Origin: Lachnospiraceae bacterium
GTDB taxonomy: Bacteria > Bacillota > Clostridia > Lachnospirales > Lachnospiraceae
Direction of reading: 5' to 3'
NCBI GenBank assembly: GCA_021199655.1
Contig: JAJQHQ010000082.1
Coordinates: forward strand, 1-64,000
DNA length: 64,000 nt
Shown: one piece after another, positions 7,630 through 17,101 of the stretch
How positions within the stretch are numbered: the stretch's first letter is position 1
Layout: every line of letters starts with the position of its first letter
Notes under the pieces: generated by a model
Told to the model about the DNA's origin: nothing
Database searches by the model: none
What the model saw: the letters and a program-made list of their open reading frames with translations, nothing else
Position numbers and translations under genes: made by a program

Positions 7630-9936
7630 ATGAAAATGAACAAGAAAAACGCAAGGATCACCCTTGTCGTGATGGCTCTGCTGTTGATTTTCTTTGCCTT
7701 TGTGTCGCTGGTTGGATTTGGCTCCAGTCATAAGGGTTCGGCAAGAAATATCATTCTGGGCCTTGATCTTTCCGGCGGTGTGAGCGTCACCTATCAGGTG
7801 GTCGATGAAAACCCGACATCGGAAGAGATGAGCGATACGGTCTATAAGCTGCAGCAGCGTGCAGATACTTACAGCACGGAAGCAAATGTCTATCAGGAAG
7901 GTTCTGACCGGATCAATATTGAGATCCCGGGCGTGACGGATGTCAATGAGATCCTGGAGGAGCTCGGCCAGCCGGGTTCACTGGAATTCCAGCTGGATGA
8001 CGGTACTGTTGTACTGACCGGTTCGGAGGTTGATACGGCTTCTGCGGGAACACAGCAGGATGATCTCGGAAATACCGAGTATGTCGTAAAGCTGGAGCTG
8101 ACCAGCGAGGGCGCGGAGGCATTCGCGACCGCGACTTCTGAAAATGTCGGCAACTATATTTATATTGTATATAATGATGAGGTGATCAGTGCTCCGGTTG
8201 TAAATGAAGCAATCACGGGCGGTACAGCGATCATTTCCGGAATGAGTGACGCTGCAGAAGCGCAGAGCCTTGCTTCTTCGATCCGTATTGGTGCTTTGTC
8301 CCTTGAACTGGAAGAACTCAGCTCGAAGGTAGTAGGCGCTCAGCTCGGCCAGAACGCGATCAAGACGAGTCTGACGGCCGGAGCCATTGGCATTGTGATC
8401 GTCATGATCTTTATGATTATTGTTTATGCACTGCCGGGTATTGTAGCTGCGTTCTGCCTGCTGCTTTATATCTGTATGTTCCTGATCTGTCTGAACGGCT
8501 TTGATATGACGCTGACGCTTCCCGGCATCGCGGGTATCATCCTGACGATCGGTATGGCCGTGGACGCGAACGTCATTATCTATGCTCGTATCCGGGAGGA
8601 GATTTCCGCGGGTAAATCTGTCAAGGGCGCAATTGATGCCGGTTACAAAAAAGCGTTCAGCGCAATCCTTGATGGCAATGTTACAACCCTGATCGCCGCG
8701 TTTGTACTGAATATGCTCGGCACCGGTTCTGTCAAAGGATTTGCCCAGACGCTGGCACTTGGTATTGTGCTCTCCATGATCACCGCTCTGATCATTTCCA
8801 GACTGATCATGAACGCTCTTTATCAGGTTGGCTTCCGCGATGAAAAATATTATGGTAAGGCAAAGACCTACAAAGCCTTTGATTTTGTCGGACACCGCCG
8901 CGTGTTCTTTGCTGTCTCCATTGTCCTGATCCTTGTCGGCCCGGTCTGCATGGGAATCAATTCGGCGATGGGCAACGGTGCTCTGAATTTAAGCCTTGAT
9001 TTCAAGGGCGGTACCTCTACTACGGTATCCTTTAATGAGGAGATGACGCTGGATGAACTTGAATCGGATGTCAAACCGATCTTTACGGAGATAACCGGAG
9101 ATGCGGAAGTACAGTTCCAGACGGTACAGGACTCCTCAGACGTTTATATTAAGACGGCGGTACTTGATCTTGATCAGCGTCAGGAAGTATCTGAGGCTCT
9201 TCAGGAGGCTTTTGACCTCGAAGAGACCGCGATCACTTATGAATCTATTTCTGCTACAGTCAGCAACGAAATGCGTCAGGACGCAGTGGTAGCCGTGATC
9301 GTGGCAGCAATCTGTATGCTGATCTATATCACCATCCGCTTCCATGATGTTCGTTTTGCGGGCAGCGCCGTGCTGGCTCTTCTGCATGATGTACTCGTTG
9401 TCTTTGCATGCTATGCTCTGGTCCGCATTTCAGTCGGCAGTACGTTCATCGCCTGCATGCTGACGATCGTCGGTTACTCGATCAATGCGACAATCGTCAT
9501 CTTTGACCGTATCCGTGAGAATCAGAAGCTGATGGCAGGGGATTCGCTGGCACAGATTGTAAACACCAGCGTTACTCAGACCCTGACACGAAGCATTTAT
9601 ACTTCATTTACGACCTTTATCACCATCTTTATGCTGTATATTCTCGGCATCGCGACCATCAAAGAGTTCGCGCTTCCGCTGATCGTCGGTATTGTGGCCG
9701 GTGCTTATTCGTCCGTGTGCGTGACCGGCTCTCTGTGGTATGTGATGAAATCGCATCAGAAGCAGACTGCAGCAGCAAACGGCACAGCGTCCGTGAATGC
9801 AGGAGAAATTGCATCCGGCAATGTTAGTGATAAGACAGCCGCAGATGCTTCTGCGGGTTCGAAATCGAATGCCTCCGCATCCAATGCGTCACAGGGTACG
9901 GCGAAAAAGACGAAAAAGAAGTCGAAGAAGAAATAA
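7630..9936 (+). CDS. secDF: SecD-SecF fusion, protein translocase accessory subunit
   Basis: A 768-residue RND-family membrane protein that uses the proton or sodium gradient to help the Sec translocon pull proteins out. The SecD half (1 to about 400) has an N-terminal helix, the periplasmic-type domain and a TM block with GIVLTIGMAVDANVIIYARIREE. The SecF half (about 415-720) repeats this with VGYSINATIVIFDRIREN. A polar Ala/Ser-rich tail ends in a lysine cluster (KKTKKKSKKK), probably for ribosome or lipid contact. AGAGGAGG precedes the ATG. TATAAT at 7557-7562 may be a -10, but I see no good -35. SCIFF genes next to secDF are a familiar clostridial arrangement. Confidence 0.95.
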   Translation: MKMNKKNARITLVVMALLLIFFAFVSLVGFGSSHKGSARNIILGLDLSGGVSVTYQVVDENPTSEEMSDTVYKLQQRADTYSTEANVYQEGSDRINIEIPGVTDVNEILEELGQPGSLEFQLDDGTVVLTGSEVDTASAGTQQDDLGNTEYVVKLELTSEGAEAFATATSENVGNYIYIVYNDEVISAPVVNEAITGGTAIISGMSDAAEAQSLASSIRIGALSLELEELSSKVVGAQLGQNAIKTSLTAGAIGIVIVMIFMIIVYALPGIVAAFCLLLYICMFLICLNGFDMTLTLPGIAGIILTIGMAVDANVIIYARIREEISAGKSVKGAIDAGYKKAFSAILDGNVTTLIAAFVLNMLGTGSVKGFAQTLALGIVLSMITALIISRLIMNALYQVGFRDEKYYGKAKTYKAFDFVGHRRVFFAVSIVLILVGPVCMGINSAMGNGALNLSLDFKGGTSTTVSFNEEMTLDELESDVKPIFTEITGDAEVQFQTVQDSSDVYIKTAVLDLDQRQEVSEALQEAFDLEETAITYESISATVSNEMRQDAVVAVIVAAICMLIYITIRFHDVRFAGSAVLALLHDVLVVFACYALVRISVGSTFIACMLTIVGYSINATIVIFDRIRENQKLMAGDSLAQIVNTSVTQTLTRSIYTSFTTFITIFMLYILGIATIKEFALPLIVGIVAGAYSSVCVTGSLWYVMKSHQKQTAAANGTASVNAGEIASGNVSDKTAADASAGSKSNASASNASQGTAKKTKKKSKKK

Positions 9937-10012
9937 ATGAACCTATCAGTGATAGCTGTACACGGTGTGGTGGATTCCATAGTATTGTGTACCGAAGTAA
10001 GCTGAATATTTG

Positions 10013-10045
10013 CCAGCCGGGAGAACATTCTTCCGGCTGGTTGTG
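10013..10045 (+). terminator. Terminator-like hairpin after secDF
   Basis: Arms CCAGCCGG (10013-10020) and CCGGCTGG (10033-10040) enclose a loop with a possible AGAA/TTCT extension. The following TTGTGTT is only moderately T-rich. It lies between secDF and recJ and probably separates the two transcripts. Confidence 0.5.
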
Positions 10046-10113
10046 TTCTGATGTATGTGGACGTTTGTTTTGCGCTTACTGAAGTGTCAGTATTCACCAG
10101 GAGAGAAAGCAAT

Positions 10114-12306
10114 ATGCATAAAAAAGAAAAATGGTACATCACTGCGAAAAAGGCCGATTTTGCTGCGCTTGGAGCCGCATATGGGATTGATCAGGTCACA
10201 GCCAGACTGATCCGTAACCGTCTGGACTGGCCGTCTGTGCCTGTCTCTGCGCCAAAGGATGGTTGTCCGGAAACAGAAAGAGAAAAAAGTAATGCATCAG
10301 ACTCACAGCCGGAGACCATCGTTGGCCTGAATGCTGTGGGACAGTATCTGTATGGAGGACTGGATGATCTGCACGATCCTGCGCTGATGAAAGGATGTCC
10401 GGAAGCGGCGGCTTTGCTGGCGGAAAAAATACAGGAACAAAAAAAGATCCGCATCATTGGCGATTACGATATTGACGGTGTCTGTGCAACCTACATCCTG
10501 TATCGCGCGATCCTTGCATGCGGCGGACGTGTTGATTATGAGATTCCCGACCGTATGAAGGACGGCTACGGGCTTAACCTGCGGCTGATCGATCTGGCGT
10601 ATCAGGAAGAGGTGGATACGATCCTTACCTGTGACAACGGCATCGCCGCGATTGACGAGATTACTTTTGCCAGAGAAAAGGGCATGACCGTGATCGTGAC
10701 CGATCATCACGAGCCTTTATTCATTACCAACGATTTTCATCATACTGAAGGCACTTCTGAAGCAGATGATAAAAAGCGTTGTTCCCTGCAGGCTGCGGAG
10801 AGTAACGATGAGGATTCTGCAGTGCGGATACTCTCACCTGCGGAGCAGCGGATCTACCGCCTCCCACCAGCGGATGTTATTGTCAATCCGCATCAGCCCG
10901 GCTGCTCTTATCCTTATAAAAAACTGTGCGGCGCCGCGGTAGCCTGGAAGGTCATCTGTGAGCTGCGCAGACAGATGAATTCTGCTAATGTGGCTTATCG
11001 GAAGAAACGGACGCTGCCGGAACATTATGAGAAGGAGGTTTCTTCTCGAAATATGGATGCAGGTTCTTCCGACAGGCAGCTGACGATGGAAGAGAAGCGG
11101 AGTTCCTCAGCGAATGGCCTGACAGAAAATCTGACGGATGAGCTTCTGATGTTTGCCGGTTTTGCCACGGTAGGCGATGTCATGGATCTTGACGGGGAGA
11201 ACCGCATTCTTGTAAAAGAAGGATTAAAACGCCTGCGTACTACAAACAATCCGGGAATGTCTGCCCTGATCCGTGCGAATGAACTGGATCCGTCATCCCT
11301 TACTTCCTATCATATCGGTTTTGTACTTGGCCCCTGTATCAACGCGAGCGGACGTCTGGATACTGCCAAACGCTCGCTGCGCCTGCTCTTATCGGAGACG
11401 AAAGAAGAGGCGGAGAAGATTGCCGCAGAACTGAAGGAATTGAATGATGAGCGGAAAACGCTCACACAGCAGGCGGTCGATACGGCCTGTGCGCAGATTG
11501 ATTCCGATGAGAGCTACACCCGTGACCGGGTTCTTGTCCTCTATCTGCCAGACTGCCATGAGAGTATCGCGGGCATCGTTGCCGGGAAGGTGCGCGAACG
11601 TTATTACAAGCCGGTGTTTGTCATTACGGATGCTCATGCTGCTTCCGCATATGCAGCATTAAATGCTGAAAATCAGGAAACGGAATCTATGAATGATACA
11701 GAAACCACCGGAAAGGATAACCTGGCCAAAGGTTCCGGCCGTTCAATCGAAACCTATTCCATGTTTGAGGAGATGGTGAAATGTCAGGATCTGTTTCTCA
11801 AATTCGGCGGACATCCGATGGCCGCGGGCTTTTCCCTTGAACGCAGCCGGATTCCCGAAATGCGCCGCCGCCTGAATGAAAACAGCACTCTGACGGATGA
11901 TGATCTGACTGAAAAAGTGCATATTGACGTAGCCATGCCGATCCATTACATATCCGGCAAAGTGATTGACGAGCTCAGCCTGCTGGAGCCGTTCGGCAAA
12001 GGGAATGAAAAACCTCTTTTCGCGGATACCTCTCTTTCTTTACTTTCCGCCCGAATCATAGGGAAGAACAAAAATGTCGTTAAAATGCGTGTTCAGAATA
12101 AGAACGGTTATTCCATCGACGCGTTATATTTTGGAGATCCGGCGTCTTTTCAGGAATATCTGACAGAAAAATTCGGAGAACACGAGGTGCAGAACCTTTT
12201 CTGGGGACGGGCGAATCACATACAGATGGATTTTACCTATTATCCGTCAGTGAACGAATATATGGGGCGAAAGTCGCTGCAGATCGTGATTAAAAATTAT
12301 CGTTGA
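10114..12306 (+). CDS. recJ: Single-stranded-DNA-specific exonuclease RecJ
   Basis: 5'-3' exonuclease of the DHH family used in recombination and repair. Metal-binding motifs are visible: GDYDIDGVCA, LTCDNGIAA and TDHHEP in the DHH domain, and FGGHPMAAGF of the DHHA1 domain. At 730 residues it is much longer than a usual clostridial RecJ (near 580). The extra length is three polar, low-complexity insertions near residues 207-249, 296-332 and 514-543, rich in Ser, Glu, Asp and Thr. The ATG at 10114 follows AGGAGAG; upstream in-frame codons are not RecJ-like. Confidence 0.93.
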   Translation: MHKKEKWYITAKKADFAALGAAYGIDQVTARLIRNRLDWPSVPVSAPKDGCPETEREKSNASDSQPETIVGLNAVGQYLYGGLDDLHDPALMKGCPEAAALLAEKIQEQKKIRIIGDYDIDGVCATYILYRAILACGGRVDYEIPDRMKDGYGLNLRLIDLAYQEEVDTILTCDNGIAAIDEITFAREKGMTVIVTDHHEPLFITNDFHHTEGTSEADDKKRCSLQAAESNDEDSAVRILSPAEQRIYRLPPADVIVNPHQPGCSYPYKKLCGAAVAWKVICELRRQMNSANVAYRKKRTLPEHYEKEVSSRNMDAGSSDRQLTMEEKRSSSANGLTENLTDELLMFAGFATVGDVMDLDGENRILVKEGLKRLRTTNNPGMSALIRANELDPSSLTSYHIGFVLGPCINASGRLDTAKRSLRLLLSETKEEAEKIAAELKELNDERKTLTQQAVDTACAQIDSDESYTRDRVLVLYLPDCHESIAGIVAGKVRERYYKPVFVITDAHAASAYAALNAENQETESMNDTETTGKDNLAKGSGRSIETYSMFEEMVKCQDLFLKFGGHPMAAGFSLERSRIPEMRRRLNENSTLTDDDLTEKVHIDVAMPIHYISGKVIDELSLLEPFGKGNEKPLFADTSLSLLSARIIGKNKNVVKMRVQNKNGYSIDALYFGDPASFQEYLTEKFGEHEVQNLFWGRANHIQMDFTYYPSVNEYMGRKSLQIVIKNYR

Positions 12307-12355
12307 CTTATGTTATTTATTTAGCACAATTAAGCGCAGGGTCATGAACTATTTC

Positions 12356-12385
12356 TTGACAAAGCCAGTCATACAGGCATAAAAT
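12356..12385 (+). promoter_or_regulatory. Promoter of leuS
   Basis: TTGACA (12356-12361) and TAAAAT (12380-12385) are separated by 18 bases, giving a leader of about 155 bases before leuS. I looked for a T-box leader and found neither the conserved GGTGG antiterminator sequence nor a terminator with a T run. Confidence 0.7.
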
Positions 12386-12487
12386 AGCGGTTGAGTGACA
12401 GGTAGTATATATGCCTGTGAAACAGTAATACGTTTTTTACAGAGCACCGTAAATCGATAGGAATACCTGTAACAGAATCAGAAATTC

Positions 12488-12527
12488 CCGGAATCCATTC
12501 GCTGCTAAGAGATGCAGCATGGTCCGG
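12488..12527 (+). promoter_or_regulatory. Hairpin directly upstream of the leuS ribosome site
   Basis: CCGG, CCAT and GCTGC on the 5' side pair with GCAGC, ATGG and CCGG on the 3' side, with small internal loops. It ends about eight bases before GGAGGAG. No T run follows, so it is not a terminator. A translational control role is possible but unproven. Confidence 0.4.
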
Positions 12528-12548
12528 TTATAATGGAGGAGTGAAAAA

Positions 12549-14963
12549 ATGGCAGCACCGTACAATCACAGAGCCATCGAGCAGAAATGGAGAGCACACT
12601 GGGAAGAACACCCGGTCAATGTTGACGATGGCAAGAAGCCGAAATATTACTGTCTGGATATGTTTCCTTATCCATCCGGCAACGGCCTTCATGTAGGGCA
12701 CTGGAGAGGATATGTGATCTCTGATGTCTGGAGCCGCTACAAGATGATGCAGGGCTATTACCTGATCCATCCGATGGGCTGGGATGCGTTCGGACTTCCG
12801 GCGGAGAATTATGCGATTAAAAATCACGTTCATCCGGCTATTTCTACTGCGGAGAATGTAAAAAATATCAAGAAGCAGATCAAAGATATCTCGGCGATCT
12901 ATGACTGGGACCGCGAGGTCAACACGACGGATCCGGAGTTCTACAAGTGGACGCAGTGGATTTTTGTACAGATGTTCAAAAATGGTCTTGCCTATGAGAA
13001 GGAATTCCCGATCAACTGGTGTCCGTCCTGCAAGACCGGTCTGGCTAACGAGGAAGTCGTCAACGGCTGCTGTGAGCGCTGCGGCTCTCCCGTGACGAAG
13101 AAGAATATGCGCCAGTGGATGCTGCGCATTACCAAATATGCGGATCGTCTGCTGAACGATCTGGACAAGCTCGACTGGCCGGAAAAGGTTAAGAAGATGC
13201 AGACCGACTGGATCGGCAAATCCTACGGTGCGGAAGTGGAGTTCCCGGTAGAGGGAAGAGAAGAGAAGATTACGGTCTATACGACCCGTCCGGATACACT
13301 TCACGGGGCAACCTTTATGGTGCTTGCACCGGAGCACGCGCTTGCCGCGTCTTTGGCAACGCCGGAGACGAAGGAAGCGGTAGAGAAGTATATCTTTGAC
13401 TCCTCGATGCGCTCCAACGTAGACCGTATGCAGGACAAAGAGAAGACCGGCGTATTTACCGGCTCCTATGCGATCAATCCGCTGAACGGCAAAAAGATAC
13501 CGATTTGGCTGTCTGACTATGTACTGGCGGATTATGGTACCGGCGCGATCATGTGCGTTCCGGCACACGACGACCGTGACTTTGAATTTGCGACCAAATT
13601 CAATATCCCGATCATTCAGGTCATCGCCAAAGATGGTCAGGAGATTGAGAATATGACCGAGGCCTATACGGCTGCTTCCGGTACGATGATCAATTCCGGC
13701 GAGTGGAACGGCAGGGAATCCGCTGTGCTGAAAAAAGAAGCGCCGCATATCATCGAGAAGATGGGCATCGGCCGTGCAACAGTCAATTACAAGCTGCGTG
13801 ACTGGGTATTTTCCCGTCAGCGCTACTGGGGTGAGCCGATCCCGATCATCCACTGCCCGCACTGCGGCAATGTTCCGGTGCCGGAAGAGGATCTTCCGCT
13901 GCGCCTGCCTGATGTGGAATCCTATGAGCCGACCGGCACAGGCGAATCACCGCTGGCTGCGATCGATGAGTGGGTGAACTGCAAGTGCCCGGTCTGCGGA
14001 GCGGACGCAAAGCGCGAGACCAATACGATGCCGCAGTGGGCCGGTTCTTCCTGGTACTTCCTGCGCTACGTGGACAACAAAAACGACAAAGAGCTGGTTT
14101 CCCGCGAGAAGGCGGACAAATATCTGCCGGTCGATATGTATATCGGCGGTGTAGAGCATGCGGTGCTGCATCTTCTGTATTCCCGCTTCTACACCAAGTT
14201 CCTGTGCGACATCGGCGTGATCGACTTTGACGAGCCGTTCCAGAAGCTGTTCAATCAGGGTATGATCACCGGCAAGAACGGTATCAAGATGAGCAAGTCC
14301 AAGGGCAATGTAGTCTCCCCGGACGATCTCGTGCGCGACTATGGATGCGATTCCCTGCGTATGTATGAGCTGTTCGTGGGACCGCCGGAACTCGATGCCG
14401 AGTGGGACGACCGCGGCATCGACGGTGGATACCGTTTCCTGAACCGTTTCTGGAAGCTGGCGTGCGACAGTCTGGAAGCAAATGTAGCAGAAACAAAGGA
14501 GATGGTTAAGCTTCGCCACAAGCTCGTGTATGACATCACACAGCGTCTGGAAAGCTTCAGTCTTAATACTGTGATCTCCGGCTTCATGGAGTATAACAAT
14601 AAGCTGATCGACCTCGCAAAAAAGACCGGCGGTATCGATCGTGAGACGGTAGAAACATTCATCATACTCATGGCTCCGTTTGCGCCGCATATCACCGAAG
14701 AGCTGTGGGAGATGTACGGACATACCGATTCTGTCTTCCACACCGAATGGCCGAAAGCGGATGAGGAAGCGATGAAAGAGGATGAAATCGAGATTCCGGT
14801 GCAGATCAACGGCAAGACAAGAGTCGTTATCACCATCCCGGTCGACATCTCCAAAGAAGATGCGATCGCCAAAGGCAAGGAGGCGCTCGGCGATAAGCTT
14901 TCCGGTAATGTTGTCAAGGAAATCTATGTGCCGAAGAAGATCGTGAATCTGGTTGTGAAGTAA
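12549..14963 (+). CDS. leuS: Leucyl-tRNA synthetase
   Basis: Class I aminoacyl-tRNA synthetase charging tRNA-Leu. The 804-residue protein has the nucleotide-binding signature in HIGH form as HVGH (near residue 47), zinc-type cysteine pairs (CPSC/CERC), the CP1 editing domain with its threonine-rich and GTGAIMCVPAHDDRD motifs, and KMSKS near residue 580. GGAGGAG is well placed before the ATG. Followed by a strong terminator. Confidence 0.97.
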   Translation: MAAPYNHRAIEQKWRAHWEEHPVNVDDGKKPKYYCLDMFPYPSGNGLHVGHWRGYVISDVWSRYKMMQGYYLIHPMGWDAFGLPAENYAIKNHVHPAISTAENVKNIKKQIKDISAIYDWDREVNTTDPEFYKWTQWIFVQMFKNGLAYEKEFPINWCPSCKTGLANEEVVNGCCERCGSPVTKKNMRQWMLRITKYADRLLNDLDKLDWPEKVKKMQTDWIGKSYGAEVEFPVEGREEKITVYTTRPDTLHGATFMVLAPEHALAASLATPETKEAVEKYIFDSSMRSNVDRMQDKEKTGVFTGSYAINPLNGKKIPIWLSDYVLADYGTGAIMCVPAHDDRDFEFATKFNIPIIQVIAKDGQEIENMTEAYTAASGTMINSGEWNGRESAVLKKEAPHIIEKMGIGRATVNYKLRDWVFSRQRYWGEPIPIIHCPHCGNVPVPEEDLPLRLPDVESYEPTGTGESPLAAIDEWVNCKCPVCGADAKRETNTMPQWAGSSWYFLRYVDNKNDKELVSREKADKYLPVDMYIGGVEHAVLHLLYSRFYTKFLCDIGVIDFDEPFQKLFNQGMITGKNGIKMSKSKGNVVSPDDLVRDYGCDSLRMYELFVGPPELDAEWDDRGIDGGYRFLNRFWKLACDSLEANVAETKEMVKLRHKLVYDITQRLESFSLNTVISGFMEYNNKLIDLAKKTGGIDRETVETFIILMAPFAPHITEELWEMYGHTDSVFHTEWPKADEEAMKEDEIEIPVQINGKTRVVITIPVDISKEDAIAKGKEALGDKLSGNVVKEIYVPKKIVNLVVK

Positions 14964-14981
14964 ATAATTCAATGATAAGAG

Positions 14982-15016
14982 AGCGCCGCAGAGCATGGTT
15001 ATTCTGCGGCGCTTTT
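14982..15016 (+). terminator. Terminator of leuS
   Basis: Perfect 11-base arms AGCGCCGCAGA (14982-14992) and TCTGCGGCGCT (15003-15013) are followed by TTTT. It separates leuS from the convergent membrane-protein gene. Confidence 0.9.
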
Positions 15017-15077
15017 ACAGGGTTCTGCGCAGCAGGTTCCTGTAATATCAGACTGCCGGGCGCGAAGAATTGTATTG

Positions 15078-15458
15078 TTATGATGTCGCTGCTTTCTCAA
15101 AAAACAGGCCCGTCAGAAACCAGATTGGCGCATAGTCCAGCCGGATAACGCCATTCACCTGATATGGAGAATCACTGTAATCCCAGGGGCATTTTCCCCT
15201 CTTTTTCAAAAATGATCCGGATGTATATTCCACTGCAAAAATCCCCAGCATATAAATGATTCCGCGTGTAAAAGTATTGAGTTTTTTCAGCACATGCGAA
15301 AGCGGAGCAATCAGAGATGCCATACCGTAGATGGGAAACATCCGCAGGGATGAGATTCCGGTCAGTTTCGGGTCATGATTGATCAGGGAATGAAGACCGG
15401 TCCAGAATACCTCCATGCACCAGCCGTACATTCCGCAGCGTATAAAACGGTTTTTCAT
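15078..15458 (-). CDS. Small integral membrane protein, putative type IV ABC-transporter family (PF06541-like)
   Basis: A 126-residue membrane protein with three to four hydrophobic segments. The pattern CPWDYS, then GVIRLDYAPIWFLTGLFFE, matches the family known as putative ABC-transporter type IV (CmpB-like), which despite the name has no demonstrated transport role. The ATG at 15458 follows GGAGG; a longer in-frame extension has no ribosome site. It stands alone, convergent with leuS and divergent from the mannosidase gene. Family assignment is from memory of the motif. Confidence 0.7.
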   Translation of the reverse strand: MKNRFIRCGMYGWCMEVFWTGLHSLINHDPKLTGISSLRMFPIYGMASLIAPLSHVLKKLNTFTRGIIYMLGIFAVEYTSGSFLKKRGKCPWDYSDSPYQVNGVIRLDYAPIWFLTGLFFEKAATS

Positions 15459-15572
15459 TCGTACCTCCTGCTTTTGTATTTGTTGCAACTGCATAGATAG
15501 TTTTTGAGAAAACCGAAAAAGTATGCAGACAGATTCACAAACAGGAAAAAAACAGAAGGAGAAGTATTTCCC

Positions 15573-16892
15573 ATGCATAAGGATTCGATAACAGAAGAAA
15601 AGTTAAGTGAATTGCCCTCTGTGAAAAAGCTGATTTCTGCGGTAAAAAAGCAGCTGGAAGAAGAAGGACTGGAGGTTGGACAGACATTTGAAAACTGCTT
15701 TAAAAGTACACTGGATACGACCATCCGGCGGGAAGAGGATGGGACGACCTTTATCATCACCGGCGATATTCCGGCGATGTGGCTGCGGGATTCGGCCTGT
15801 CAGGTGCGGCCGTATCTGCTCCTTTCAGGAGAAGATGATTCGATCGCGGACATGATTGAGGGGCTGATCCGGAGGCAGATTTGGTGCATTCTCATTGCCC
15901 CCTATGCGAACGCTTTCAATGAAACGGCAAATGGGCAGGGCTGGCAGGACGACAGGACGGATATGAAGCCGGAGGTGTGGGAGAGAAAGTTTGAAATTGA
16001 CTCGCTGTGTTATCCTGTCCAGCTTGCATGGCTGTTCTGGAAAAACAGCGGCAGGACCTCTCATTTTACGGAAGAGTTTCTGGCAGCCGCAAAGACGATC
16101 CTGCGTGTGTTCCGGACAGAGCAGGACCATGAAAATCGGTCGGACTACCGTTTTGAACGGAGCAACTGCGTCTATACCGATACCCTTTCAAGAGATGGGA
16201 AGGGAGCGCTGGTAAAACCAAATACCGGTCTGATCTGGTCCGGTTTCCGGCCAAGCGATGACGCCTGTGTTTACGGATATCTGATTCCATCCAATATGTT
16301 CGCGGCTGTGATCCTGGAGTATCTGTCGGAGATTGCAGATTCCGTATATCAGGATGCACAGCTGGCCTCCGAGACAGCAGCTTTCGCAAAAGAACTGCGA
16401 GCAGCGATTGAGAGGGAGGCTGTCGTACCGATGGGAGATAAGCTGGAGCCGTTTTACGCGTATGAGGTCGATGGATATGGGCAGTATCTGATCATGGATG
16501 ACGCGAACATCCCCAGCCTTTTATCCATCCCGTATCTGGGATACTGTCCTGCGGACGATCCTTTGTATCAGAACACAAAGAAGGTGATTTTAAGCGAATT
16601 CAATCCTTATTACTTTAAAGGCCGCCGTCTGGAAGGAATCGGAAGTATCCATACGCCGGGAGCAAAAGTCTGGCATCTGGCTATGGGAATGCAGGGGCTG
16701 GTCGCAGAGGATCGGAACGAAAAAAGAAAAATGATCCTTGCAATGGCTGATACCGACGCAGGAACCGGTTTTATGCATGAGAGTATTGACGCGGATGATC
16801 CAGATAAATATTCCCGTCCGTGGTTTGGCTGGGCAAATGCCATCTTTGCGGAGCTGATGCTGGATTATTGCGGCTATCATGTCAGAAAATAA
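15573..16892 (+). CDS. GH125 family exo-alpha-1,6-mannosidase, metal-independent
   Basis: Glycoside hydrolase family 125 (formerly DUF1237), which removes alpha-1,6-linked mannose from oligosaccharides. The 439-residue product has no signal peptide, so it probably acts on imported sugars. Conserved features are GDIPAMWLRDSACQ near residue 65, NAFNE near 110, the KFEIDSLCYPVQLAW block and a C-terminal HES...FGWANAIFAEL region. AAGGAGA lies about ten bases before the ATG at 15573; an in-frame extension upstream lacks a ribosome site. No other mannan-use gene is nearby. Confidence 0.88.
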   Translation: MHKDSITEEKLSELPSVKKLISAVKKQLEEEGLEVGQTFENCFKSTLDTTIRREEDGTTFIITGDIPAMWLRDSACQVRPYLLLSGEDDSIADMIEGLIRRQIWCILIAPYANAFNETANGQGWQDDRTDMKPEVWERKFEIDSLCYPVQLAWLFWKNSGRTSHFTEEFLAAAKTILRVFRTEQDHENRSDYRFERSNCVYTDTLSRDGKGALVKPNTGLIWSGFRPSDDACVYGYLIPSNMFAAVILEYLSEIADSVYQDAQLASETAAFAKELRAAIEREAVVPMGDKLEPFYAYEVDGYGQYLIMDDANIPSLLSIPYLGYCPADDPLYQNTKKVILSEFNPYYFKGRRLEGIGSIHTPGAKVWHLAMGMQGLVAEDRNEKRKMILAMADTDAGTGFMHESIDADDPDKYSRPWFGWANAIFAELMLDYCGYHVRK

Positions 16893-16932
16893 AAAATTCA
16901 GATAGAAGTTGTAACGATCCGAAATCGAATAG

Positions 16933-17000
16933 AAATCCTCGTGAATAGATAAATCCTCGTGAATAGATATGTGAAGCTATGTTATTCATGGGGATTCTTT
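16933..17000 (+). terminator. Terminator with a tandemly duplicated 5' arm
   Basis: An 18-base unit beginning AAATCCTCGTG occurs twice in tandem (16933-16950 and 16951-16968). The second copy pairs with TATTCATGGGGATT (16983-16996) in a 14-pair stem including two G-U pairs, followed by CTTT. The first copy could pair with the same 3' arm instead. Probable 3' end of the mannosidase transcript. Confidence 0.55.
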
Positions 17001-17002
17001 GC

Positions 17003-17022
17003 ATTTAGAATATTTTCTAAAT
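17003..17022. promoter_or_regulatory. Upstream operator of the sdpR-like gene
   Basis: Perfect inverted repeat ATTTAGAA, four bases, TTCTAAAT, just upstream of the -35. It shares the core TTTAGA/TCTAAA with the second operator at 17057-17080. Confidence 0.7.
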
Positions 17023-17027
17023 ACTGC

Positions 17028-17056
17028 TTGACATAAGGCTAAGATTATAGTATATA
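17028..17056 (+). promoter_or_regulatory. Promoter of the sdpR-sdpI-like operon
   Basis: TTGACA (17028-17033) and TATATA (17051-17056) with 17 bases between. The promoter sits exactly between two inverted repeats, the layout expected for autorepression by an ArsR-type regulator. Confidence 0.8.
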
Positions 17057-17080
17057 GTATTTAGAGAAAAATCTAAATAC
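17057..17080. promoter_or_regulatory. Downstream operator of the sdpR-like gene
   Basis: Perfect inverted repeat GTATTTAGA (17057-17065), six bases, TCTAAATAC (17072-17080), covering the expected transcription start. Binding by the adjacent ArsR-family protein is inferred. Confidence 0.75.
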
Positions 17081-17101
17081 TACAGAAAGGAGCTGGCGTT
17101 T

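Noticed and set aside
12386-12548. T-box riboswitch before leuS
   Set aside because: The leader has a hairpin but no conserved antiterminator sequence (GGTGG type) and no terminator with a T run.
12528-13862. 444-codon minus-strand frame opposite leuS
   Set aside because: Shadow of leuS codon bias; the plus frame has all synthetase motifs.
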